A stretch of 64,000 bases of DNA from an uncultured Lachnospiraceae bacterium (GCA_949840915.1 CATKXY010000001.1:1-64000); one strand, 5' to 3'. Positions 7,077-15,093 are shown, counted from the first letter of the stretch. The notes: generated by a model from the letters alone, not told the origin. Numbers and translations: made by a program.

Positions 7077-8102
7077 GTGGAAGATCCGGGCATGAAGTTT
7101 CATAGAGGCCTCACGCTTGCATGGTGGAGCTTTTTGTTTGCCGGTTCCATGTATCTCATGCTTTTCACCGCGGAGCACAAGACGATCGTGATCGCCGACG
7201 GCTCTTATGAACAAGGATCTGTTAAGGACAGCGCCGGTTCGGAGTGGGAGCATCGGCTGGAGCTTGAGAATACCGAGGCGGAGACGGGAGTCTTTGTGAT
7301 TCCGCTGGGGAAAAATACAAAGGCAGAAGACATTGCAGTGGAAAACGGCTATTTGGATAAGTCCCTCCATATTCTGTTGAAGACATCGGAGGAAGGTTTT
7401 TACGGGGAGCATGCCGTACAGGGAGATGTGGCAGCTATCCGGTCTGCGGGCTGGGAGGAGCAGCGCCGAGGTGTTTTGCTTAAATTTGAGATGGATGCTG
7501 TATATGAGTACCGCACGAGTATGGATCAGAATATGCTGCGGATAGAGGTCTGTGATCCCCACGCCCTTTATCCGCTGCTGGTGGTGGTGGATTCGGCAGG
7601 AGGCAGCGAGGCGCAGACGGAGACGGCCCGCAGTGTGGTCAGGCAGCTTCCCGCACAGCTGGACCATGAGAATATACGCCTGTATTTAATAGGGACTGAG
7701 GATAGAGAGGTCACTGCTGAGGAGAAACTCAGCTTTGTGGAGGAAGTGAATGCGGATCTGTTTCTCACCGTGGAGGCAGCATACCGGGAGGATGCAGAGC
7801 AGTATGGTATTTGCGGCCGGTACAACGAGTCTTATTTTATTCCTCAGTTCGGGAATGTGGAGTTTGCGGACATTGTCACCAGAAGTGTCACGATCGCCAG
7901 CGGGAATCGCGCTATCGGTCTGGAAAGCGCAAACGGAGACAGTATATTGCAGGATATGCGCATTCCGGCAGCGGGGGTGGAGCTGGGCAGTCTGAACAAT
8001 AAGCAGGAGAGAGAGCTGCTGATGCAGGAGAGCTACAGAGAAAAGCTTGCCCAGGGAATAGCCGGGGCCATCAGGGAGGTTTATACAAACTACTATGAGT
8101 GA
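7077..8102 (+). CDS. N-acetylmuramoyl-alanine amidase-like protein with lost zinc ligands (pseudoenzyme)
   Basis: 341 residues from a GTG start; an in-frame ATG at 7092 is an alternative. A hydrophobic segment near residues 13-31 anchors or exports it. From about residue 163 it follows the Amidase_3 fold: VVVDSAGG stands where active enzymes have the DxGHGG zinc motif, ADLFLTVEAAY (226-236) replaces ADLFISIHANA, and AGVELG with SLNN (about 300) matches the C-terminal ELGF-x-SN motif including its glutamate. Both zinc histidines are therefore missing, so hydrolytic activity is unlikely. Residues 32-160 are a separate unrecognised extracytoplasmic region. The gene overlaps rdgB by 8 nt. Possibly a cell-wall binding or regulatory protein. 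Confidence 0.72.
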   Translation: MEDPGMKFHRGLTLAWWSFLFAGSMYLMLFTAEHKTIVIADGSYEQGSVKDSAGSEWEHRLELENTEAETGVFVIPLGKNTKAEDIAVENGYLDKSLHILLKTSEEGFYGEHAVQGDVAAIRSAGWEEQRRGVLLKFEMDAVYEYRTSMDQNMLRIEVCDPHALYPLLVVVDSAGGSEAQTETARSVVRQLPAQLDHENIRLYLIGTEDREVTAEEKLSFVEEVNADLFLTVEAAYREDAEQYGICGRYNESYFIPQFGNVEFADIVTRSVTIASGNRAIGLESANGDSILQDMRIPAAGVELGSLNNKQERELLMQESYREKLAQGIAGAIREVYTNYYE

Positions 8103-8727
8103 ACTGAAATATGATAAAATCATTTTTGCCACCGGCAATGCCGGAAAAATGAAGGAGATACGCATGATCCTGGCTGATATGAGCCGGGAGATCCTGTCTA
8201 TGAAGGAGGCCGGAATAGCGGTGGATATCCGGGAGGACGGAGACTGTTATGAGGAGAATGCGTTGATAAAGGCAAGAGCCGTGGCTGCATGTGCACAGGC
8301 GGAGAGCGCAGTGATTCTGGCGGATGACTCAGGGCTGGAAATCGATTATCTGCAGGGAGAACCCGGGATTTATTCGGCCCGTTATATGGGTGAAGAGACA
8401 TCTTACCGTGTAAAGAATGCAAACCTGATAGAGCGTTTGAGCGGCGTGCCCGAGGAGGCGCGCACGGCTCGTTTTGTGTGCGCAATAGCCGCAGTACTGC
8501 CGGATGGATCGGAACTGTCTGTCAGGGCAGCCATAGAGGGCAGAATAGGATATGAGGAGAAGGGCAGCCATGGTTTCGGTTATGACCCGATATTTTATGT
8601 TCCGGAGTTTGGGCGGACCACGGCGGAGCTTACGGAGGCAGAAAAAAATCAGGTGAGTCACAGAGGGAAGGCACTGAGGCTTATGAAAGAGGAGCTGAAA
8701 AGGTATGAAGGTACTGATTGTCAGTGA
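8095..8727 (+). CDS. rdgB: XTP/dITP diphosphatase (RdgB/HAM1 family)
   Basis: 210 residues, normal length. It removes non-canonical purine nucleotides (ITP, XTP and deoxy forms) by hydrolysing them to monophosphate and pyrophosphate. FATGNAGK (11-18) is the nucleotide-binding motif, LADDSGLEID (75-84) holds the metal-binding aspartates, and GHGFGYDP-type (SHGFGYDPIF) and SHRGKAL near the C-terminus bind the base. It overlaps the amidase-like gene upstream by 8 nt and the phosphodiesterase downstream by 23 nt. The rdgB-phosphoesterase order is common in Clostridia. Confidence 0.95.
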   Translation: MSELKYDKIIFATGNAGKMKEIRMILADMSREILSMKEAGIAVDIREDGDCYEENALIKARAVAACAQAESAVILADDSGLEIDYLQGEPGIYSARYMGEETSYRVKNANLIERLSGVPEEARTARFVCAIAAVLPDGSELSVRAAIEGRIGYEEKGSHGFGYDPIFYVPEFGRTTAELTEAEKNQVSHRGKALRLMKEELKRYEGTDCQ

Positions 8728-9181
8728 TACGCACAAAAAGAACGATACATATCTCAATCTGCTCAGACTGCACAAGCCGGATATGGTGATTCACTGCGGA
8801 GATGCAGAGGGAGCGGAATACCTTTTGACAGAGGCTGCGGAATGTCCAGTACATATTGTCCTGGGCAATAATGACTTCTTTTCCTCGCTTCCAAGAGAGC
8901 TGGAGCTGGAGATCGGGAAGTATAAGGTATGGGTAACCCATGGTCACAACTATTATGTGTCCATGGGAAACGAGACGATCAAGCGTGAGGCCGCGGCCAG
9001 GGGGATGGATATTGTGTGTTACGGACATACTCACAGACCGGTAGTGGACAGGGACGACGATATCATAGCCGTCAATCCGGGCAGTCTTTCCTATCCGCGG
9101 CAGGAGAACCGCCGCCCGTCATATGTCATCATGGAAATTGATAAAAAAGAAGAAGCGCATTTTACCGTAGCGTATCTGTGA
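8705..9181 (+). CDS. YfcE/MJ0936-type metallophosphoesterase
   Basis: 158 residues with the complete calcineurin-like core: SDTH (7-10), HCGDAEG (about 31-37), GNND (about 55-58), THGHNY (about 79-84) and GHTHRP (about 101-106). Members hydrolyse phosphodiesters with Mn2+ or Ni2+ in vitro; the physiological substrate is unknown. It starts inside rdgB (23-nt overlap), implying translational coupling. The ribosome site is AAAGAGGAG within rdgB. Confidence 0.92.
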   Translation: MKVLIVSDTHKKNDTYLNLLRLHKPDMVIHCGDAEGAEYLLTEAAECPVHIVLGNNDFFSSLPRELELEIGKYKVWVTHGHNYYVSMGNETIKREAAARGMDIVCYGHTHRPVVDRDDDIIAVNPGSLSYPRQENRRPSYVIMEIDKKEEAHFTVAYL

Positions 9182-9254
9182 GCGTTTTATAAGTGTGAAT
9201 ATTGCCGGGGGCGCCCGGTATATAATTTATCAATGAGAATACAGGAGGTAAGAC

Positions 9255-9716
9255 ATGGCAGACGTACATAAGAAAGGATTTAATGCAGAGTTGGTCCGGG
9301 AGGATTTAGACAGGTGCTGCAAGGGGGAAACAGAGTGTGTTCAGTGCCAGCAGGAGGCATGTATCATAGGCTTTGCAAGACAATGCGTGCAGAACTATCA
9401 GCGGGAGCCCAGGAAGGAAGTGCCCAATGGAACGGATCTGATTCCCACCACAGACTTTAAGTATTTTGATGAGGATGAACTGGAGCTGGCCATCGCGCAT
9501 ATTCTGAAAGAATGTAAGGATTGTAAGGAGGATCACACGGAAAACTGCATTATAAACGTGATCCGCAATTGTTATGAGGTGGGTTTGCTTGGAGATGTAC
9601 ACACTTACGAGGGAAGTGCTCTGCAGTATTTGATGTATCTGAAATCCGCTTTTCCCGATAAAGCGGTACGGATAGCGGATATCTATATGAGTCTGCAGCG
9701 GGAAGAGTCTGTGTAG
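9255..9716 (+). CDS. cysteine-rich protein with duplicated CxxC-CII motif, unknown
   Basis: 153 residues and no family recognised. Two similar cysteine clusters are visible: C-x2-C-x4-CII-x3-ARQC at about residues 28-44 and C-x2-C-x6-CII-x3-IRNC at about 88-106. This suggests an internal duplication that binds metal (zinc or an iron-sulfur cluster) or forms disulfides. It has no signal peptide or membrane span, so it is cytoplasmic and a metal site is more likely. The C-terminus is helical. Start: ATG after CAGGAGGTAAGAC. A TATAAT -10 box lies at 9221-9226, without a clear -35. Confidence 0.75.
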   Translation: MADVHKKGFNAELVREDLDRCCKGETECVQCQQEACIIGFARQCVQNYQREPRKEVPNGTDLIPTTDFKYFDEDELELAIAHILKECKDCKEDHTENCIINVIRNCYEVGLLGDVHTYEGSALQYLMYLKSAFPDKAVRIADIYMSLQREESV

Positions 9717-9755
9717 AGAACAAGCTTGCCTGCCCCGTTCATAAGGATAAAAAAG

Positions 9756-9830
9756 TCGGGGTGACAGGATTCGAACCTGCGGCCTCCTGGTCCCAAACCA
9801 GGCGCTCTAGCCAAGCTGAGCCACACCCCG
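9756..9830 (-). tRNA. tRNA-Pro (TGG)
   Basis: Minus-strand cloverleaf. Acceptor CGGGGTG/CACCCCG, anticodon stem CCTGG/CCAGG with loop TTTGGGA, anticodon TGG. It converges on the 9255 gene. CCA is not encoded. Confidence 0.97.
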
Positions 9831-9943
9831 GGGCAGACGAGATAGAATGTCATGCACAGGTTATTATAAACTAGGGGCTTTGTTCATGTCAAGAAATAGG
9901 TAAAATTTTATTCATAATTTTCTGAAAAATTTGACACACCTAG

Positions 9944-9972
9944 TTGACAAATGGTCAGATGTGCGATATAAT
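9944..9972 (+). promoter_or_regulatory. consensus promoter of the Arg-His-Gln-Lys tRNA operon
   Basis: Exact consensus: TTGACA (9944-9949), 17-bp spacer, TATAAT (9967-9972), 22 bp before tRNA-Arg. A second TTGACA lies at 9931-9936. Confidence 0.9.
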
Positions 9973-9994
9973 ATCATTCGTCGTCAACTGACAT

Positions 9995-10068
<74 letters not shown>

Positions 10069-10121
10069 TTTGGACATGCTCTTTGAGTTTAGTCGTCTCA
10101 AGGCGGCGATGTCCGGTATAT

Positions 10122-10196
10122 GGTGGGTATAGCGCAGTTGGTTAGCGCGCCAGATTGTGGCTCTGGAGGCCAAGGGTTCGAATCCCTTTATCCACC
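10122..10196 (+). tRNA. tRNA-His (GTG)
   Basis: Acceptor GTGGGTA/TATCCAC extended by the histidine-specific G-1 (10122) facing C73 (10196). Anticodon stem CCAGA/TCTGG with loop TTGTGGC, anticodon GTG. Confidence 0.97.
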
Positions 10197-10228
10197 TTTT
10201 GGCTGTGTAGTCGCTGGTGTCACATTAT

Positions 10229-10300
10229 AGGGCTATCGCCAAGCGGTAAGGCACAGCACTTTGACTGCTGCACTCGCTGGTTCGAATCCAGCTAGCCCTG
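10229..10300 (+). tRNA. tRNA-Gln (TTG)
   Basis: Acceptor AGGGCTA/TAGCCCT. Anticodon stem CAGCA/TGCTG with loop CTTTGAC, anticodon TTG. Between it and tRNA-Lys the transcript can fold two hairpins (about 10307-10340 and 10352-10374), plausibly processing signals. Confidence 0.97.
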
Positions 10301-10385
10301 CTTTCGTCTGTGGCAGGGCAGCTCTATCTTAGGCGGGGGCTGTCCTGTTTATCGAGCAAGCTGTTTGCTCGATTCTTTCATATGC

Positions 10386-10458
10386 GGAGCACTAGCTCAG
10401 TCGGTAGAGCACCTGACTTTTAATCAGGTTGTCGGGGGTTCGAATCCCCCGTGCTTCA
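10386..10458 (+). tRNA. tRNA-Lys (TTT)
   Basis: Acceptor GGAGCAC/GTGCTTC. Anticodon stem CCTGA/TCAGG with loop CTTTTAA, anticodon TTT. Last tRNA of the operon, followed within 8 nt by a terminator. Confidence 0.97.
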
Positions 10459-10465
10459 TCAAAAC

Positions 10466-10498
10466 AGTATCACCCCTTCGGGGAGAGATACTTTTTTT
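10466..10498 (+). terminator. terminator of the tRNA operon
   Basis: AGTATC pairs with GATACT around an inner CCCC-TTCG-GGGG hairpin, followed by seven T. It sits between tRNA-Lys and the MATE gene, so readthrough could also feed the latter. Confidence 0.85.
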
Positions 10499-10546
10499 GT
10501 GCAGGAAACCTGTAAACTGCTAAAGAAAACAAGGAGTGAGGATACT

Positions 10547-11938
10547 ATGACACAGGAGAACAGACAGGAGAATAAAATGGGCGTGATGCCCGTCAATAGA
10601 TTGTTGATCACCATGTCCCTGCCCATGATGATCTCCATGCTAGTACAGGCGTTATATAACATTGTGGACAGTATTTTTGTCTCACAGATCAATGAATATG
10701 CACTGCGCGCGGTATCTCTGGCATTTCCGGTGCAGAGTCTGATGATCGCGGTTGCAGTGGGTACGGCAGTGGGCATCAATGCCTTTTTGTCAAAGACATT
10801 GGGAGAGAAAAACTTTGAGAAGGCCAATGTGATCGCTGTAAACGGCGTATTTTTGGCGGCGGTGAGCTTTGTTGTGTTTGCGTTGGTGGGAATCTTTGTG
10901 AGCGCTCCCTTTTTTGCCAGCCAGACGGCGATCGAAGAGGTGCGGGAGTATGGAGTGACCTATCTCACTATCTGTTGTACCATGAGTATCGGCATCTTCA
11001 TGCAGACTACCTTCGAGCGTCTGCTGCAGGCGACGGGTAAGACCTTTTACACCATGATCACACAGGGGACGGGTGCCGTGATCAATCTGATCCTGGATCC
11101 GGTTCTGATCTTCGGAATGTTCGGCCTCCCCGAGATGGGAGTGGCAGGAGCAGCGCTGGCCACTGTTCTGGGACAGATGGTGGCGGCACTGATGGCTGTG
11201 TTCTTTAATATCAAATATAATGGAGAGCTGAGCCTTTCATTCGGGGGATTTCGTCCCGATCCGAAATTGATCGGGCAGATCTACAAGGTGGGAGCACCCT
11301 CTATTGTGGTGCAGTCCGTGGGCTCTGTGATGACCTATGGAATGAATCTGATTCTGGAGGCTTTCGGCGCGGCACAGACGGTATTTGGGGTGTATTTCAA
11401 GCTTCAGAGCTTTGTGTTTATGCCTGTGTTCGGACTGAACAACGGTATGGTGCCCATCATCGCCTACAATTACGGTGCGGGAAAGCGGGAGAGAGTCGTC
11501 GCAACGATCCGCAGCAGCGTGGCTTTCGGCGTGGGGATTATGCTGGCGGGACTGGTGATCATGGAACTGTTTCCCGGGCAGCTCATCAGTTTGTTCAACG
11601 CCACAGAGGAGCTTCTTGTGATCGGTGTGCCGGCCCTCAGGACGATTTGTCTGAGCTTTGTGTTTGCGGGCTTCTGTATCGTGGCAGGAAGCGTGTTTCA
11701 GGCGCTGGGAAACGGCGTCTACAGTATGGCAGTCTCCGTGGCCAGACAGCTTTGCGTTCTGCTTCCCGTGGCTAAGCTTTTGTCCATGACCGGCAGGGTG
11801 GAGCTGATCTGGTGGGCCTTTCCCATTGCAGAGCTGTGCAGTGTGAGTATGAGTGTGTTCTTCCTGATTCGGATCTATAAAAAGACAATCTGCCATATCG
11901 GGGAGACGACAGATAAAAGTAATACAGGCAGGGCTTGA
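10547..11938 (+). CDS. MATE family multidrug/Na+ antiporter
   Basis: 463 residues, about 12 membrane spans in two six-helix halves, typical for MATE efflux proteins that export cationic drugs or metabolites against Na+ or H+. The N-terminal half begins NRLLITMSLPMMISMLVQALYNIVDSIF, with the family pattern of a proline in helix 1; the second half starts near KLIGQIYKVGAPSIV. The start is the ATG with AAGGAGTGAGG upstream. An upstream in-frame start at 10451 would lie inside tRNA-Lys and is excluded. The stop codon TGA is embedded in the -35 box of the next tRNA-Leu promoter. Substrate unknown. Confidence 0.93.
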   Translation: MTQENRQENKMGVMPVNRLLITMSLPMMISMLVQALYNIVDSIFVSQINEYALRAVSLAFPVQSLMIAVAVGTAVGINAFLSKTLGEKNFEKANVIAVNGVFLAAVSFVVFALVGIFVSAPFFASQTAIEEVREYGVTYLTICCTMSIGIFMQTTFERLLQATGKTFYTMITQGTGAVINLILDPVLIFGMFGLPEMGVAGAALATVLGQMVAALMAVFFNIKYNGELSLSFGGFRPDPKLIGQIYKVGAPSIVVQSVGSVMTYGMNLILEAFGAAQTVFGVYFKLQSFVFMPVFGLNNGMVPIIAYNYGAGKRERVVATIRSSVAFGVGIMLAGLVIMELFPGQLISLFNATEELLVIGVPALRTICLSFVFAGFCIVAGSVFQALGNGVYSMAVSVARQLCVLLPVAKLLSMTGRVELIWWAFPIAELCSVSMSVFFLIRIYKKTICHIGETTDKSNTGRA

Positions 11939-11964
11939 CAAGGAAAAGCTCTGCCGACTATAAT
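11935..11964 (+). promoter_or_regulatory. tRNA-Leu promoter overlapping the MATE stop codon
   Basis: TTGACA (11935-11940), 18-bp spacer, TATAAT (11959-11964). The MATE stop TGA occupies 11936-11938. Confidence 0.85.
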
Positions 11965-11979
11965 AGCTATGATATGTGA

Positions 11980-12062
11980 GCGGATATGGCGGAATTGGCA
12001 GACGCGCTGGTTTTAGGTACCAGTGGGCAACCGTGCAGGTTCGAGTCCTGTTATCCGCACCA
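11980..12062 (+). tRNA. tRNA-Leu (TAG), CCA encoded
   Basis: Class II tRNA with long variable arm. Acceptor GCGGATA/TATCCGC, anticodon stem CTGGT/ACCAG with loop TTTAGGT, anticodon TAG. The 3' CCA is encoded (12060-12062), unlike the other tRNAs in the window. Confidence 0.96.
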
Positions 12063-12071
12063 GATAAGGAT

Positions 12072-12112
12072 AATCCGAACCCGGTTCCAATCGGGGACGG
12101 CTTCGGATTTTT
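12072..12112 (+). terminator. terminator after tRNA-Leu
   Basis: AATCCGAA pairs with TTCGGATT around an inner GC-rich loop, then T-run. A second hairpin at 12121-12150 (AAAAGAG with CTCTTTT, T-tail) follows as a backup. Confidence 0.75.
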
Positions 12113-12239
12113 AACATATAAAAAGAGTCTTGAAATCAGGGCTCTTTTTTAGTGCTGCGATATATGCCTCATAACGGATTAGCAGAAGTACGCTTATTAG
12201 AATGATAAAATGCAGATATATCAATAAAAAGCGAAGGTA

Positions 12240-12268
12240 TTGTAAAAATATTGCGGATTATGTATAAT
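12240..12268 (+). promoter_or_regulatory. promoter of the SIR2-TPR gene
   Basis: TTGTAA (12240-12245), 17-bp spacer, TATAAT (12263-12268). Transcription would begin near 12275, which rules out the in-frame ATG at 12270 as the translation start. Confidence 0.7.
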
Positions 12269-12320
12269 ATTGCTGAATGAAAAAATGATACAATCACCTA
12301 CAAATAAACGCAGAGGTGTT

Positions 12321-14180
12321 ATGATGGCTGAACGGATTATCAAGGATTATCAACTAATATCAATCAATATGCTAGTCAGAGCAATTAAAGAAGGGAAAAA
12401 TAATTCAGAGAGGTTCTGTTTTATTATTGGTGCAGGAGCATCGGTATCATCCGGCATTCCAACAGGTATCACCTTAGAGTATCAGTGGATGAAGGACATG
12501 GAAGAAACATCAGGATTAGATGAAATTCGTGAAGTTGCGAGAGCGCTGGGCGATCATCTGGAAAATGATTTTGAGGATATCGAAAGAGATTGGGAGAAAA
12601 CAAAAAAGACAGGAGCTCCGCTTCCCAGTGCATACTATTTTGATATATATAAACTTCGTTTTTATCCCAACCATAGAAACGGCTACTGTTATCTTGAAAA
12701 ATTAATAGCAAATAAGAATCCGGGATTTGGCTATCATCCGTTAGCGCTTATGCTGACAGACGGAAGCGGAAGTAATCTGGTAATCACGACAAATTTCGAC
12801 AGCTTGATAGAGGATGCCCTGTTTTTGTATACGGATGAAAAACCGCTTGTAATAAATCATGAATTGTTGGCGGAATACGCGGGTGAACCTAATATTAAAC
12901 GACCGATTATTGCGAAAGTTCACCGGGGAATTTTTTTTGATCCATTTAATCAGCCGGAGGAAACGAATGAGTTAAAGGGGAAATGGCATGATGTGCTTAC
13001 ATCGGTTTTTCAGAACTATACTCCTATTGTTATTGGATACGGAGGTGGTGATAATAGCCTTATGCAACTTCTCGAAGATAGTAATATCAAGATGAAAAAC
13101 GGGATTTACTGGTGCTATTTTGAAAAGTACGGCTTACCGAATGAAAAAATACAAACACTTATAACAGAGAAAAATGGATATCTCGTCCGTACTGCAGGTT
13201 TTGACGCTACAATGCTTGCCATAGGAAATGCTTTGTTTCCTGAGAAAATCGGAGTTCATGAAGCGGAAGAATATTTGAACAATCGGACAAACCTCCAAAT
13301 CGCTAATTATGAGAAAGAATATAAGAAGCTTACAAAACAAGAAAATTTAATTGATGAAGAGAGTGTTGGCGAGCAAATAAGCCAAAGTGAGAATGATTTT
13401 AAGATGGAAATTGAAAGGATGATAGAACGTGCAACCGTCTCGGAAAAGGAGCGTCAGGAACAAAACCGTATGACCGCATGGGATTATAGACGTCAGGGCG
13501 ATCATTATTATGCATTGAAACAATTCCGGAAGGCAGTGAATAGCTACTCAAAAGCAATTTCAATACAATCAAACATTGCTCAGTTTTATAATGACCGTGG
13601 CTGTTCCTATGAAGAGTTGGGTGAATATGACAAGGCAATATCTGATTATAATAAGGCCATTGAATTGGATCCAAGGTTTGAAGAGGCTTATAGTAACCTG
13701 GGGTATGTGTATGACTGCAAGAAAGAGTATGACAAGGCGATTTACAACTACAATAAGTCCATTGAGTTGAATCCGAAAAATGTATGGGCCTATAATAATC
13801 GAGGTTGTACATATGATACCCTGAAAGATTATGATAGGGCCATAGCGGATTACAATAAGGCGATTGAATTAGATTTCAAGTCTGCCGAGGCCTATAGCAA
13901 TCGAGGCTGCACTTATTCTGTCATGGGTGAATATGACAAGGCGATTTTGGATTACGATAAGGCAATTGAATTGAATCCGGGATATGCGAATCCGTATAAG
14001 CACCAAGGGGTTATTTGGAAGAAGAGAGAGAATTATGATAAGGCTATCAATTATTTAACAGAAGCAATTGAACTAAATCCGAAATACAAAGAAGCGTATA
14101 TGGAGCGGGCAGAAGTTTACCGTTTAACTGGTGAGGCATCAAAAGCAGAGGCTGATGAAGCAATGGCGGCAAAGTTATGA
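12321..14180 (+). CDS. SIR2-like NAD-binding protein with C-terminal TPR repeats; candidate antiphage gene
   Basis: 619 residues. The N-terminal SIR2-type domain (about 30-300) shows the NAD-binding GAGAS (37-41), TTNFD (about 155-159), a candidate catalytic histidine in KVHRG (201) and IGYGGGDNS (about 240). Residues 300-380 are a charged, probably coiled linker. Residues ~384-619 hold about seven 34-residue TPR units (AYSNRGCTY, EYDKAI, YNKAIEL repeats). Bacterial SIR2-domain proteins with sensor repeats commonly deplete NAD+ on phage infection, which is my inference here. The gene is AT-rich compared with its neighbours and stands alone behind tRNA-Leu, which points to lateral acquisition. 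The ATG at 12321 follows AGAGGTG; a second ATG follows immediately. Confidence 0.85.
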   Translation: MMAERIIKDYQLISINMLVRAIKEGKNNSERFCFIIGAGASVSSGIPTGITLEYQWMKDMEETSGLDEIREVARALGDHLENDFEDIERDWEKTKKTGAPLPSAYYFDIYKLRFYPNHRNGYCYLEKLIANKNPGFGYHPLALMLTDGSGSNLVITTNFDSLIEDALFLYTDEKPLVINHELLAEYAGEPNIKRPIIAKVHRGIFFDPFNQPEETNELKGKWHDVLTSVFQNYTPIVIGYGGGDNSLMQLLEDSNIKMKNGIYWCYFEKYGLPNEKIQTLITEKNGYLVRTAGFDATMLAIGNALFPEKIGVHEAEEYLNNRTNLQIANYEKEYKKLTKQENLIDEESVGEQISQSENDFKMEIERMIERATVSEKERQEQNRMTAWDYRRQGDHYYALKQFRKAVNSYSKAISIQSNIAQFYNDRGCSYEELGEYDKAISDYNKAIELDPRFEEAYSNLGYVYDCKKEYDKAIYNYNKSIELNPKNVWAYNNRGCTYDTLKDYDRAIADYNKAIELDFKSAEAYSNRGCTYSVMGEYDKAILDYDKAIELNPGYANPYKHQGVIWKKRENYDKAINYLTEAIELNPKYKEAYMERAEVYRLTGEASKAEADEAMAAKL

Positions 14181-14228
14181 GTTGATGTCCGGCTCATCTG
14201 TCGTTGATCGCAGGTCGTATGTGCAAAT

Positions 14229-14252
14229 AAAAGCTGCATTGCTGCAGCTTTT
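14229..14252 (+). terminator. terminator of the SIR2-TPR gene
   Basis: Perfect 10-bp stem AAAAGCTGCA/TGCAGCTTTT with a 4-nt loop. The T-rich 3' arm acts as the U-tract. Confidence 0.75.
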
Positions 14253-14291
14253 ATGATATCTTGAAAGGATATTCACAATTTATGTACGCGG

Positions 14292-14579
14292 TCACAGATA
14301 ATGATTGGGGGAGCGCTTCATCAGGAATTTAACGTCATAGCCATGGTGCTCGCAGATGGAGCGGACGATCATCTCCGCCGTGTCTCTGGAGCTGTCGTTG
14401 ATGCAGATAATGCAGCAGTCTTTCCTGCGGTTAAAAAAAGAGGGTTTAGGCCAGCGGATATAATAAGAGATACGGTTTTCCAGAAGTCCGCGTTCGATCT
14501 CCCGTTTGCAGTCGAGGTTTTCCACCTCGCAGAATTCAATTTCGTTGTTTACTTTTAAAGCTGTATACAGCGGCTGCAT
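14292..14579 (-). CDS. small soluble protein, unknown (possible DUF2007-like fold)
   Basis: 95 residues. The first half resembles small signal-transducing-type domains (N-x-x-E-x-x-x-LLENRISYYIR), which I offer only as a weak suggestion. It is cysteine-containing (EFCEVENLDC, CCIICI, SICEHHG), has no membrane span and ends in a basic tail. Start: ATG at 14579 with GGGAGG 8 nt upstream. A GC-rich hairpin (GCCCGCC/GGCGGGC, 14590-14609) lies in its 5' leader next to the ribosome site and could modulate translation. Promoter at 14634-14663 on the minus strand. Confidence 0.65.
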   Translation of the reverse strand: MQPLYTALKVNNEIEFCEVENLDCKREIERGLLENRISYYIRWPKPSFFNRRKDCCIICINDSSRDTAEMIVRSICEHHGYDVKFLMKRSPNHYL

Positions 14580-14633
14580 AATGATACCTCCCGCCCGCCG
14601 GGGCGGGCATCCTTTGTCAGTAATTGTGTATCA

Positions 14634-14663
14634 ATTATATCATACTCTGTGGAAAAAGTGCAA
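14634..14663 (-). promoter_or_regulatory. promoter for the 14292 gene
   Basis: Minus strand: TTGCAC (14663-14658), 18-bp spacer, TATAAT (14639-14634). It is back to back with the plus-strand promoter starting at 14672. Confidence 0.65.
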
Positions 14664-14671
14664 TGAAATAC

Positions 14672-14700
14672 TTGCCACATTTCTGCAAAGCGGCTATACT
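14672..14700 (+). promoter_or_regulatory. promoter for the 14752 gene
   Basis: TTGCCA (14672-14677), 17-bp spacer, TATACT (14695-14700). Its -35 box is 8 bp from that of the divergent promoter. Confidence 0.65.
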
Positions 14701-14751
14701 GAGGATAGTGTGAGATATAGAGTCCCTCGGGGCCGGAAAGGATGGTGCAGG

Positions 14752-15030
14752 ATGGATTTTTTTGAGAAAATGGGAGATACCATTGCAGCAAAGGGCAGAG
14801 AGGTGTCCGGCAAGGCGAAGGATCTGGCGGAGATTGCCAGCCTGAAGAGTCAGATTGCCGCCTGTGAAGAGGTGATCAGGAAGAATTATCTGGAGATAGG
14901 GCGTCTGTTCATGGAACAGTACAAGGATGCGGAGGATACGCCCTTTGAGAAGCAGCGCACAGCTATTTTGAACGCGCAGGCGGGAGTGGAGGATCTGCAG
15001 AATAAGATTAAGCAGATCAAGGGTTTGTAA
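14752..15030 (+). CDS. small coiled-coil protein
   Basis: 92 residues. The sequence starts MDFFEKMGDTIAAKG and continues as an amphipathic helix and coiled coil with KDLAEIASLKSQI and IGRLFMEQYKDA motifs. This type occurs widely in Firmicutes, often fused to a zinc ribbon, which is absent here. No signal peptide. It starts after GGAAAGGATGG behind its own promoter and ends at a shared bidirectional terminator. Function unknown. Confidence 0.75.
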   Translation: MDFFEKMGDTIAAKGREVSGKAKDLAEIASLKSQIAACEEVIRKNYLEIGRLFMEQYKDAEDTPFEKQRTAILNAQAGVEDLQNKIKQIKGL

Positions 15031-15049
15031 GATTGAAGATGGATATATA

Positions 15050-15093
15050 AAAAGACCTGACAGTGAGATGATGCTTTCGCTGTCAGGTCTTTT
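15050..15093. terminator. bidirectional terminator
   Basis: 14-bp stem AAAAGACCTGACAG with CTGTCAGGTCTTTT. The A-rich left arm and T-rich right arm serve the 14752 gene (plus) and the PBP gene (minus). Confidence 0.9.

Noticed and set aside
10451..10546. N-terminal extension of the MATE protein
   Set aside because: It would start inside tRNA-Lys and pass through its terminator. The ATG at 10547 has a proper ribosome site.
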